In this document: positions 15,678 through 23,577 of the stretch, one piece after another
Position numbering within the stretch: position 1 is the first letter of the stretch
Layout: every line of letters starts with the position of its first letter
Assembly: GCA_015485455.1 (NCBI GenBank)
Contig: WFTN01000523.1
Location: forward strand, 1-26,481
Length of the DNA stretch: 26,481 nucleotides
Direction of reading: 5' to 3'
DNA from: Planctomycetota bacterium
GTDB taxonomy: Bacteria; Planctomycetota; GCA-002687715; DRQF01
Made by a program: the position numbers and the translations under genes
The notes under the pieces: model-generated
Told to the model about the DNA's origin: nothing
Database searches by the model: none
Seen by the model: only the letters and a program-made list of their open reading frames with translations

Positions 15678-16651
15678 TTCGAAGTTGGGGGCGCGAACAG
15701 GGTCTCACAATCATTGAGCTTTTGGTAGTCATGGGGCTCATCGCTGTTCTTTCGGGTATTGGCGTTGGCATGATGCGTAAGCGCGATTCGAATCTCACCA
15801 CGGAAGTCAACGGGCGTCTGCTCCGATCGATTCTGCGTCAGGCTCGTAACTCAGCTAAGACCTCCGGTGCTGGGGTCGTCGTGCGTTTAGATCCAGAAGA
15901 GAATCTCGTCGAGGCCAGTCCCATAAGTCTCGGAGGTTGTTGGCATTTCGAGGACGAAACTGGGTCGCGTAACATGCAGATACAATCGGCGGTTGAGCTG
16001 GTTGATGATGGCTGGATGGGGCGCGCTCTCAAGCTCTCTGGGGGCAGTATCGATTTGGGCAATTCTCCTTTCTTTGAAGCAACTCAGGGGTTTCGATTGC
16101 GCTTTAAGCTCAAACCGGATGCCGGAAGTAAAGGTGTCCTGATTAAGCGGCAAAACGGTTTCAAACTGACGTTGACAGAAGAAGGTGCAATTCGTGGTGA
16201 GATTATTGCTGGCAAGCAGAACCAGACGGTTTCTTTGAAAACCAGGCCTGGATTGGTGACCGCGGATCGCTGGCAAGACGTTTCTTTCATCTATGACCGT
16301 TTGGAGATGGCGATTGAGATTGACGGGGTTCAGTATGCAGCCAAGGCAGAGCACCGTCGCCTGTTCGTTGATCCCAAAGCGCATTTGCTTGTGGGAGGGG
16401 ATAGTTTCAAAGGTCTTCTCGACGAGCTGCGCTACGACGTTGCTTTGGATGGTAAGATTGAAGAATTTACCACGGGGGTGGATGTTGTTGCTGGAGCGGA
16501 CCTCATCGTTCGTTTTGATGGCAACGGAAGGCTTGATAAGCGCTTTCACAAGAAACCCGTCACCTTGATTTTGCAAGGGGATGCACCTGACGAAGAAAGC
16601 GATCCGGTTCGGGAGGAAATTCGCATCGAATTCACGGGAGTCATCCGATGA
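15674..16651 (+). CDS. GspH-like pseudopilin fused to a LamG-like domain
   Basis: The GTG start at 15674 overlaps the previous stop (GTGA) and has GGAGAG upstream. A 10-residue leader ends in Gly10 before LTIIELLVVMGLIAVLSGIG with Glu at +5. The next residues, RSILRQARNSAKTSGAGVVVRLDPEE, follow the GspH/FimT pattern, where a short helix is followed by the first beta-strands. Instead of finishing as a roughly 160-170-residue GspH, the protein inserts a LamG/concanavalin-like sandwich (about 85-285). It begins with GCWHFEDETGS and contains GRALKLSGGSIDLGNSPFF and WQDVSFIYDRLEMAIEIDGV. The chain then ends with strands that could complete the GspH fold. LamG folds often bind carbohydrates or surfaces. 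The stop overlaps the next ATG by 4 nt. Confidence 0.85.
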   Translation: MIRSWGREQGLTIIELLVVMGLIAVLSGIGVGMMRKRDSNLTTEVNGRLLRSILRQARNSAKTSGAGVVVRLDPEENLVEASPISLGGCWHFEDETGSRNMQIQSAVELVDDGWMGRALKLSGGSIDLGNSPFFEATQGFRLRFKLKPDAGSKGVLIKRQNGFKLTLTEEGAIRGEIIAGKQNQTVSLKTRPGLVTADRWQDVSFIYDRLEMAIEIDGVQYAAKAEHRRLFVDPKAHLLVGGDSFKGLLDELRYDVALDGKIEEFTTGVDVVAGADLIVRFDGNGRLDKRFHKKPVTLILQGDAPDEESDPVREEIRIEFTGVIR

Positions 16652-19600
16652 GAGAAGACATCCAAACGATGGGGCGTCCCAACCTCGAAGCCGTGGACGT
16701 GTCTTTCATGGAACACAGAAGCGATTCTGGCATCGCCCTCATCGTCGTGATGAGTGTTTTGGCTATGCTCATTGTGATTGCCACTCCATTCTTGCTTCAG
16801 TCACGGAAAGACCATGCGAGTGCCGTTACCGTTTCTGAACGACACCGGGCCAGGCAAGTGGCGAATAGTGCTCTCGAATGGGCCAAGATTGGTTTACTGG
16901 ACACCCACCAGGGCGTCGAATCTCAGGGGCGGGGAAAAGGTACACCCTATTGGGATGGCCCGGAAGAATTCCGCATCGACGAACATCCGAAATCTCTCAA
17001 CGATTTGATCGGTGTCGAAGGTCCCCGTTTCATGGGAGACCCCAAAGGTGACATGTGGGCCATCAAGGTGCGGGATGAAAGCGGCTTCATTAACGCGAAC
17101 ACAGCGCCCCCGTTTTTTTGGTCGAGTTTGGTGGGACGTACGGTTGTCACCCAGGAAGTGGAGCCCAACTCTGGCTCTATTGAAGTGGAGTCGACAGCAG
17201 GTTTTCCTCCCACCAAAGGTGAAATTGTTGTCGGCGGTCGGGTTTTCTCCTATCGCAAAGCAAAGGGCTCATCTTTCACGGGGGTTCCGATCAAATCGGC
17301 TATTCCCCAAGGTGCCATCGTCATGACTAAGATGGCATGGGACCTTGCCATGTTCGGACAAAAGGTCAAGCGAGCTGGCTATGGGCTTACTGAGCTGGCT
17401 TCCATCACGGAACTCAAAGACGTGGCTTCCTACGGTAACCAAGCCCTATCGGAAGAGAAGCTTTCAGCCATCTTGGGCCCCATGACTCATGTGGGTTTTC
17501 GCGAGAACGCCGGTGGCTGGTTAGCGCCTCAACGCATCACAGCAGAGCTTGACCCAGACAGCTTCGAGCCAGAAAGTGATGGGCAACCGGTTCGGGTGAG
17601 TAACCCAGATTTCTTCAATCCGGGGACAGTGGTGAAGATCACCGACGGCCAATCGACTGAGTACAACATTGTGCGTTATTCTCGTCGCACGGGGAGTGGT
17701 GGAGTTCTTTCCCTTCTCAATCAAGTTTCTCGGGGCTACGCCTACGAGACAGCAACGATTTCTGCGGAGATGCGCCACCCTGTTAATATCAACAACTGCT
17801 CGAAGCGCGTGCTCACACTTCTTCTTGACGGCATTGATTATGCCCCTCGGTGGCGGAAGCACTCCAATGAGGAAGATCGAGTTTCGTCCAGCTTGGCGGC
17901 CAATGTTGCTGAGGTACTTATCAAGAATCGTCCCATTCGAGGAACCGAGCATCTCGTCGATTTATTGGCAGCTCTTTTTCATGTGAAGGCTGGTAGCTTC
18001 ACCGAAGGAGAATCCCAGATCACCGCGGACATGGTGGCTGTCCCTGGATTTGACAATGTTTCGATGACGGCGAACCATGCCTTGGGTATTGTGCAGAATG
18101 CCCTCAATGCCAACCATCGTTCACTCATCAATTCGACGATGCCTTTTTCTTATGTTAGCCACGACTATTTTACTGTTGAGACAGCTTCCAGCGTGAATGA
18201 CGGAAGCGGCTCAGAGCTGGCCCGGTTTCACATGCGGGAGACCTTTCGTAGCGCCCCCTCTCAGGAATTGCGCCACCGATTACAATCTCAGGCAGATTTT
18301 GAGCAGTCGATCGTGGCCGGGCGGGCTGGGAAGAACATTGAAACCTATCCCAACTTGATGACTTTTTTTACCGCTGAAACCGCCAAACCCGAGCAGCGCC
18401 TATTTCGCTATCTCCACAATTTTGATGACCCATCAAAGATTGGTTTTCGACCATCCCGCGTTGAAGGTGATGTACGTTTGCAACCAGCTCGACTCTATGG
18501 AGGCTGGACGGAACATTTTGATGGCAACTTGTCCGGACCTGTGGCTCGAGGCTTAAGGACGACGAAGAGAACCACCGCCAGAACTGAGTTTATCTTTCCG
18601 GAAGGTCTGCCACTCAATACTGGTCCTTACCGTTTGGACATGACTGTTCGCGGGCAGACCTTGGGCACTGGCCAGAAGGCCACGGCTATGGCTGATCGCA
18701 ATGGCCTCAATCCTTTCGTCGTTGAGTTCTTCATGAAGCCCGCCAGTTTCAGTGGGGGACAGGCTCTCTTCTCAGCCTTGGGGCGGGAGCCAACTGCTGA
18801 TTTTATTCGCGCTTGGTATGATTCTTCTCAGAGGGTTTTTCGTTTTCAGGTGCACGATATCGCCTTCGATGACCTGCGGGCACGGGTGCCCAGTGTTGCT
18901 GAAGTGAGTTGGAGTCCGCCCCAAAGTTCGATTGAGGATGACACCTGGTATCACTTCTCTCTTCATGTCACGGGGACGAAACCCGGGGAGATGAGCCTTC
19001 ATGTTGATGGCTTTAAGAGGGGGAAAACAAGGTTCCAAACAAAGTTGGCATCTAGCCTTTCTGAGAGTGCCACATCCTTCACTGTTGAGGATGCCTCAGA
19101 TTGGCCAGACCAGGGGGTTTTCTTGGTGGGAACGGAAGTTGTGAATGCCACGAGGCAAGGCAACAATTTTACTATTTTCCAGAATCCCAACAGCGGCCTT
19201 TTGCCTTTGGGACGTGGAGCGCGTGGGTCGCGGGTCTTGTCTCACAGTGCCGGTGAGCGCGTGACCCTCTTTGGCTATTCCAATGTTTTGCGGCGAACCG
19301 GCGTGGCTGGGGGAGAGGTCTTGCCCATTGGCGGGGCTGGTTTAGCTGCCGAGTTGGCGCCTTTCTCTTCTTTGGGAATTGGTGATGATGGGACGATGGT
19401 GGAAACCTACACTTCGCCAGGCGCCCAGGGCTCCCCACCTATGGCCACAAGTTATGAAGTGCTCGACCTTGGGACTGTGAATGCTATTGAGCTTGCACCT
19501 TTACCGACGCAGAACCTAAATTCGGCAGTGCGGACTTTTCAGACAAGTGGCGGTTATGCCATTGTCGCCGGGTTGGTGTATCCGAGTACGCCGTCCGCAT

Positions 19601-21789
19601 CCAACGTACAACCGGTGAATCTGCAAAGAGCTTGTGTTCTCATCCGCTACAGTGGCCGGAATGGCAACAGGTTGACAGGGGTCTCTTTGGCCCGGCAAAG
19701 TTTCAACGCAGATCTGGTAGACGGTCAGTTCTTGATGAGGTCTGGCAGTAGTACGCAGGCACAGGGAGCCAGGGACCCCAAATTCTATTGCTCCACCCCG
19801 CAGAAGGTCATCACGCGGGATCCCAGTGGGGGATCCACTGCCCCTCTTCTGGCCCAAGTTTTTCCCATCTCTGTGCGCTTGACTGGGAATGTGGGCTACA
19901 AGGGACCTGAGGTCGATCAGAATGGCATCTTGTTTCCCGAATTCATTCAATTGGGAACACCCAATTTGGCCCCCGATCTCAGAAACTTCTCCAATCACGC
20001 GATTGAGTGGGTGGCTTACTACGGTGTTGATCGGACAAGCAGTGATTTCTTGTGCCACGACGAAGTGTCATTGCTTAACGCCGTGAATATCCTGTTAGAT
20101 ACTGCCGGACTCAACGTCAACACGAATACGAATTTGGCTAACGCGAGCGGATTTGCCCTGCCTTCCATACTCCAGGCCGGTGCCCAATTGCGTTGGCGAG
20201 GCCAAGCTCAGACCTTGCAGTTTGGTTGGACAGATATCAATAATTCAGCTCACACCCACAATGCCGGCAGTCTTGCTATTCCTACATTTCGAGTGGCGAA
20301 TGTTGGTGGCAGGGCACCTGGGTACGGCGATGCGGTTTCTCTTCTCACCGCAGGGAATCAGAACCGAGAAATTCAATTCATATCTTGGGCAGCAGATGTA
20401 TTGCCCCCGGCCTCTTGGCCTTCAAATCGGCCAGTCCAACTCGATACTCGCGCTTGTTTCACTGCCAATGTGCGCTCCCAGCTCAATCAAATTGCCTTAC
20501 CCGCGGTCAGTGGAAGTAACTTGGCCAATGGTCCTGCGGTTTGGGATCGACGGCGCTATACCAGAATTGCCAAGTTTCCCTCTGGGGAGCTTCCTCTCAT
20601 CACCAGTCAAGGGGATAGTCAAATAGGCGGTGATCTTGTGGGCGGTATTCGATCCTCTGGTATGTTGGATGAGATTCGTGTGCGCGCGGTTCAGCGCAAT
20701 CGTTACGTCTTGTGGGATGACAACCGGGCGGACTACCTTAATTCGCCGCCGAATCCTTATCCTCTGGGCGTGTCAACCAATGCCACGGAAATCCCTATTG
20801 TCAGCGCACTTTGGGTGCCAGCTCGTGACCCTCTGAATGCGTCGATAGCGAACTTCTGGTTGCCTGATGGGCAACAGCTTGACACCGCAGACCCACTGAT
20901 TGAATTGGGCGCCGATGCTGGTTTGGTGATGATTGACGATGAGATTATCGCGTTTCGCAGTGTGGCCCCTGGCCCCGGCAATGCTGGACAGGTTTTGTCG
21001 GATTGCCTGCGGGGTTTCATGAACACCATTCCCAGTGAGCACTCCTTCGGGGCTCCCATTGTCTTTCTTGATTTTAGGGCCACCAGCAAGCTATTGCAGT
21101 CTACCTCCCGAGAGAGCTTCCGTTTTCAGATCGCCGACGCTCAAGATTTTGGCGTTAGTGATGGTAATGGCAGAGGTGGTGGGACCGTCCTGATTGGCAA
21201 TGAGATGATTCACTTCACGTCAGCGGCGGGCAATGTTTTGCAGATGCCAAGGAAAATCGATCGTCAGTCCGGAGAGACCGTCGGTATCTTCAGAGCTCGT
21301 TATGGCACGCGTACTCAAAGCCATGGTTCAGATGACATCGTTCTGGATATGCCGTTTCGATTCTGGGATCGCTATGTTCCTCAATCTGACGATCCTGAGT
21401 TGAGCTTCTATCAATTCGGTGTGAATGAGCCACGAGCCTTCTTCAAGCGCATATCCTGGCATCATCGTTCAGAGAAATCACGCCTGGGAATGAAAGTGCT
21501 GCTCCGCTTCGACCCCAAAGTTCCATGGGATACAGACCCAGCGAATTCCAATGGTGCCTTGCTCTTGTTGGATGCTAATTCGGGACAAGGTCAAGATATC
21601 TTGAGCCAACACTTGCTCAACAGGCAGGCGCGAGGGCTGGAAGCTCGGGTGTTCTTCGTTTATGAGGCAAACGCTTTTGACCCGGTGACTTTGCGAAGCA
21701 ATGATTGGAAAGAAACTCCTCAGCTTCTTGATATTGAGTTGCGTTACTTGGCGGCACCCTATGTTATCTCTCGGGAGACGCTGAAATGA
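16648..21789 (+). CDS. Giant GspK-like pseudopilin with LamG-like and repeated beta modules
   Basis: At 1713 residues it is about five times the usual GspK. The start at 16648 (ATGA overlap, GGGAG upstream) gives a 28-residue leader ending in Gly28. ATG 16708 would give an 8-residue leader like those of its neighbours. The helix IALIVVMSVLAMLIVIATPF lacks Glu at +5, as GspK does. Two T2SSK signatures are present: VRDESGFINANTA (141-153) and HPVNINNCSKRVLTLLLDGI (377-396), with TEHLVDLLA following. They are separated by inserted beta segments, including SIEVESTAGFPPTKGEIVVG. A LamG-like domain spans about 688-792 (NPFVVEFFMKPASF ... WYHFSLHV ... HVDGFKRG). Later, beta modules ending in RG/RYG..(T)...H..G occur near 809-875, 1425-1475 and 1490-1565. 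GspK caps the filament with I and J, so these domains would sit at the tip. The stop overlaps the J-like start by 4 nt. Confidence 0.87.
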   Translation: MREDIQTMGRPNLEAVDVSFMEHRSDSGIALIVVMSVLAMLIVIATPFLLQSRKDHASAVTVSERHRARQVANSALEWAKIGLLDTHQGVESQGRGKGTPYWDGPEEFRIDEHPKSLNDLIGVEGPRFMGDPKGDMWAIKVRDESGFINANTAPPFFWSSLVGRTVVTQEVEPNSGSIEVESTAGFPPTKGEIVVGGRVFSYRKAKGSSFTGVPIKSAIPQGAIVMTKMAWDLAMFGQKVKRAGYGLTELASITELKDVASYGNQALSEEKLSAILGPMTHVGFRENAGGWLAPQRITAELDPDSFEPESDGQPVRVSNPDFFNPGTVVKITDGQSTEYNIVRYSRRTGSGGVLSLLNQVSRGYAYETATISAEMRHPVNINNCSKRVLTLLLDGIDYAPRWRKHSNEEDRVSSSLAANVAEVLIKNRPIRGTEHLVDLLAALFHVKAGSFTEGESQITADMVAVPGFDNVSMTANHALGIVQNALNANHRSLINSTMPFSYVSHDYFTVETASSVNDGSGSELARFHMRETFRSAPSQELRHRLQSQADFEQSIVAGRAGKNIETYPNLMTFFTAETAKPEQRLFRYLHNFDDPSKIGFRPSRVEGDVRLQPARLYGGWTEHFDGNLSGPVARGLRTTKRTTARTEFIFPEGLPLNTGPYRLDMTVRGQTLGTGQKATAMADRNGLNPFVVEFFMKPASFSGGQALFSALGREPTADFIRAWYDSSQRVFRFQVHDIAFDDLRARVPSVAEVSWSPPQSSIEDDTWYHFSLHVTGTKPGEMSLHVDGFKRGKTRFQTKLASSLSESATSFTVEDASDWPDQGVFLVGTEVVNATRQGNNFTIFQNPNSGLLPLGRGARGSRVLSHSAGERVTLFGYSNVLRRTGVAGGEVLPIGGAGLAAELAPFSSLGIGDDGTMVETYTSPGAQGSPPMATSYEVLDLGTVNAIELAPLPTQNLNSAVRTFQTSGGYAIVAGLVYPSTPSASNVQPVNLQRACVLIRYSGRNGNRLTGVSLARQSFNADLVDGQFLMRSGSSTQAQGARDPKFYCSTPQKVITRDPSGGSTAPLLAQVFPISVRLTGNVGYKGPEVDQNGILFPEFIQLGTPNLAPDLRNFSNHAIEWVAYYGVDRTSSDFLCHDEVSLLNAVNILLDTAGLNVNTNTNLANASGFALPSILQAGAQLRWRGQAQTLQFGWTDINNSAHTHNAGSLAIPTFRVANVGGRAPGYGDAVSLLTAGNQNREIQFISWAADVLPPASWPSNRPVQLDTRACFTANVRSQLNQIALPAVSGSNLANGPAVWDRRRYTRIAKFPSGELPLITSQGDSQIGGDLVGGIRSSGMLDEIRVRAVQRNRYVLWDDNRADYLNSPPNPYPLGVSTNATEIPIVSALWVPARDPLNASIANFWLPDGQQLDTADPLIELGADAGLVMIDDEIIAFRSVAPGPGNAGQVLSDCLRGFMNTIPSEHSFGAPIVFLDFRATSKLLQSTSRESFRFQIADAQDFGVSDGNGRGGGTVLIGNEMIHFTSAAGNVLQMPRKIDRQSGETVGIFRARYGTRTQSHGSDDIVLDMPFRFWDRYVPQSDDPELSFYQFGVNEPRAFFKRISWHHRSEKSRLGMKVLLRFDPKVPWDTDPANSNGALLLLDANSGQGQDILSQHLLNRQARGLEARVFFVYEANAFDPVTLRSNDWKETPQLLDIELRYLAAPYVISRETLK

Positions 21790-23072
21790 CGCAGTCGAGA
21801 CAACGGGGACTCACCCTCATTGAACTCATGACAGCCATGGCCATTTTTGCCATGTTAGGCGGTTTTCTTTTTACCTTGATGCGAGACTCTCTTGGGATCT
21901 ACCGAAAATCCCGGTCGTCTGGTGAAATCTACGACAAGTATGATCAGGTCTCCCAGGCTCTGCAAGATGATCTGACCTGTGTCGCTATTGGCGATCCAGA
22001 GGGCCCAGGTATCAAACTAGAGTTCTTACAAAGTCGCGATCGTCAGTACGTCCCGTCAAAGGACGTGACTTTGAGCAAGGAAGCTTTGGCAACCGCGGAG
22101 CGAGCTTCCGGTGACCCTCGCTCTTTTCTCTTACGTTTTGTCCGTAGTTTTCCTGGCGGTGAAATGAATGACACTGTTGGGCGATTTGCTGGTACTTATC
22201 CAGGTGCCAGTCAGTCGATTGACGGAGATGCGGACCTCGCGGAAAGCCGCCATGGGGCGATCATTAAGGCTCAGCTGAAAGAGGGAAAGCCGAGCAAATC
22301 GGATAATGATCAAAAAACTCCAGGTCTGAAGCCTCCGGGTAATCTCATGGAGGTGATGTATTTTTGTGAGAATGGTCCTTATGACGAACCTGGAACATTC
22401 ACCCTCTATCGCGCTTTTCGTTCTCCGGTGGGAGGCTCTGGCTCTTTCTGTGATGACGCCACGATCAAGGCTATGACACCGGAGTGGATCGAACGATACG
22501 CGAAGCCTGTAGTTTCAGGGCTTGTCTATTTTGGTGCAGTGTTGTGGGGCCAAGACACAAAACAATGGGATATCGAAAGAGTCTTGAATGGAGATGGAAT
22601 TGGAGGTCGTGTAAGCACGGGTCTTTCCGAGCTCTGGTGGGACAGCCGACGGGCTCGCTACCCTAACTTCTCCATGCACATAGGCGACAAGTCAGCCCTC
22701 TTCTACGAAGACGACGTTTTTCCTCGCCGGATTCAATTTTTGATGACTTTTGTTCAAGGAGGCAAGGTCTCTCCTGATGCCCGTCTTCTCGGTTCGCTCA
22801 GGGGAACATCCCGCAACCTGACTTTGGACAACGGCAAGATCTTCGATAACAGCGGTGGAGGTGCTGTGCCGACTCATCTTTTGATTGACAACGAATGGAT
22901 GGAAGTTTCTAGCGGGTCTGGAAGTCGGTTGACGGTGGTTCGGGGATCCAGGCGTACGGCCCCGGCCAAACATGAGACTGGGAGTGCCGTACATGTGGGG
23001 CGCTCTTTCAAACTGACAGTGGATATCCCTGCTTACCGATTTAGTTTTGACAGCCAGGGAGGTGGGCGATGA
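21786..23072 (+). CDS. GspJ-like minor pseudopilin, enlarged, with RG..T..H..G module
   Basis: An 8-residue leader (MTQSRQRG) is followed by LTLIELMTAMAIFAMLGGFL with Glu at +5. The next part, YDKYDQVSQALQDDLTCV, matches the GspJ helix, where the region after the membrane segment runs into the first strands. The 428 residues are about twice the usual GspJ length. The extra sequence includes a charged linker (about 130-190) and, near the C-terminus (about 343-408), a beta module of the same type as those in the K-like protein (LLIDNEWMEV ... LTVVRGSRRTAPAKHETGSAV). It overlaps both neighbours by 4 nt (ATGA). In T2SS, J forms a tip complex with I and K, which fits the K-J-I gene order and the shared module. 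Confidence 0.84.
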   Translation: MTQSRQRGLTLIELMTAMAIFAMLGGFLFTLMRDSLGIYRKSRSSGEIYDKYDQVSQALQDDLTCVAIGDPEGPGIKLEFLQSRDRQYVPSKDVTLSKEALATAERASGDPRSFLLRFVRSFPGGEMNDTVGRFAGTYPGASQSIDGDADLAESRHGAIIKAQLKEGKPSKSDNDQKTPGLKPPGNLMEVMYFCENGPYDEPGTFTLYRAFRSPVGGSGSFCDDATIKAMTPEWIERYAKPVVSGLVYFGAVLWGQDTKQWDIERVLNGDGIGGRVSTGLSELWWDSRRARYPNFSMHIGDKSALFYEDDVFPRRIQFLMTFVQGGKVSPDARLLGSLRGTSRNLTLDNGKIFDNSGGGAVPTHLLIDNEWMEVSSGSGSRLTVVRGSRRTAPAKHETGSAVHVGRSFKLTVDIPAYRFSFDSQGGGR

Positions 23073-23542
23073 ACACATCTCGATCAAGATTCGCTCAGGG
23101 CGGATTTACTTTGGCGGAAATTCTCGTGGCCATGAGTGTCTTGCTCATCGGCATGGCGGGGATTATCAGCTTGTTTACGGCAGGTCTCAACTTGGAGCGA
23201 CGAAGCAGTTTGGCCATTGATACGGCGGTTGCTCTCAGGGATGTTGAACCTTTGGTTCGGGCGGAGACAGTTCGGCGTTTGGCATCGGGAGATAAAGAGA
23301 ACGATCTCGATATTCTTCGCAGGCCAATTCCTGGTTGGGTTGGTTTGGATTACACCGCCAAGATTTTGCCCATGGAAGGAAATGAGTCCAACGAGGGCTA
23401 CGTCATGAAGATTACGGTAATCCCCAGAGGAGCCCCTGAGGACAAGGGGATTAGCTATGGCTATTTGCCTCTGCGTTTCGGGCCAACCTATGAAGAAATG
23501 GTGCGGGCCGCGTCGCAAGAGACCCTCACCAAGAAGAAATAA
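23069..23542 (+). CDS. GspI-like minor pseudopilin
   Basis: A 12-residue leader ends in Gly12. The class III signal FTLAEILVAMSVLLIGMAGI has Glu at +5 and the FTLAEVLVA-type opening usual for GspI/PilV. At 157 residues, it is the only minor pseudopilin in the locus of near-normal size (GspI is about 120-130). The body has a short helix and a few strands, and the C-terminus is Lys-rich. In T2SS, I nucleates the tip by pairing with J and then K. It starts inside the stop of the J-like gene (ATGA), so the two would be made in coupled amounts. The stop is followed at once by a small hairpin (23544-23559). Confidence 0.85.
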   Translation: MNTSRSRFAQGGFTLAEILVAMSVLLIGMAGIISLFTAGLNLERRSSLAIDTAVALRDVEPLVRAETVRRLASGDKENDLDILRRPIPGWVGLDYTAKILPMEGNESNEGYVMKITVIPRGAPEDKGISYGYLPLRFGPTYEEMVRAASQETLTKKK

Positions 23543-23543
23543 G

Positions 23544-23559
23544 GCTGAGATTTCTCAGC
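23544..23559 (+). promoter_or_regulatory. Intercistronic hairpin after the pseudopilin block
   Basis: GCTGAG-ATTT-CTCAGC is a perfect six-pair stem with a four-base loop, starting 2 nt after the TAA at 23540-23542. No T-run follows and the next gene's ribosome-binding site begins 4 nt later. It is therefore more likely an mRNA stability or processing element than a terminator. Confidence 0.45.
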
Positions 23560-23563
23560 GTTG

Positions 23564-23571
23564 AAAAGGAG
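23564..23571 (+). promoter_or_regulatory. Strong Shine-Dalgarno AAAAGGAG for the secreted 488-residue protein
   Basis: AAAAGGAG is followed by 6 nt and ATG at 23578. This is the first gene after the pseudopilins that does not rely on stop/start overlap, which suggests it is translated at its own, probably higher, rate. Confidence 0.65.
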
Positions 23572-23577
23572 CAGAGC

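Noticed and set aside
15887..16576. 229-residue minus-strand frame
   Set aside because: It is the shadow of the GspH-like/LamG gene; no start signal or family motif is present.
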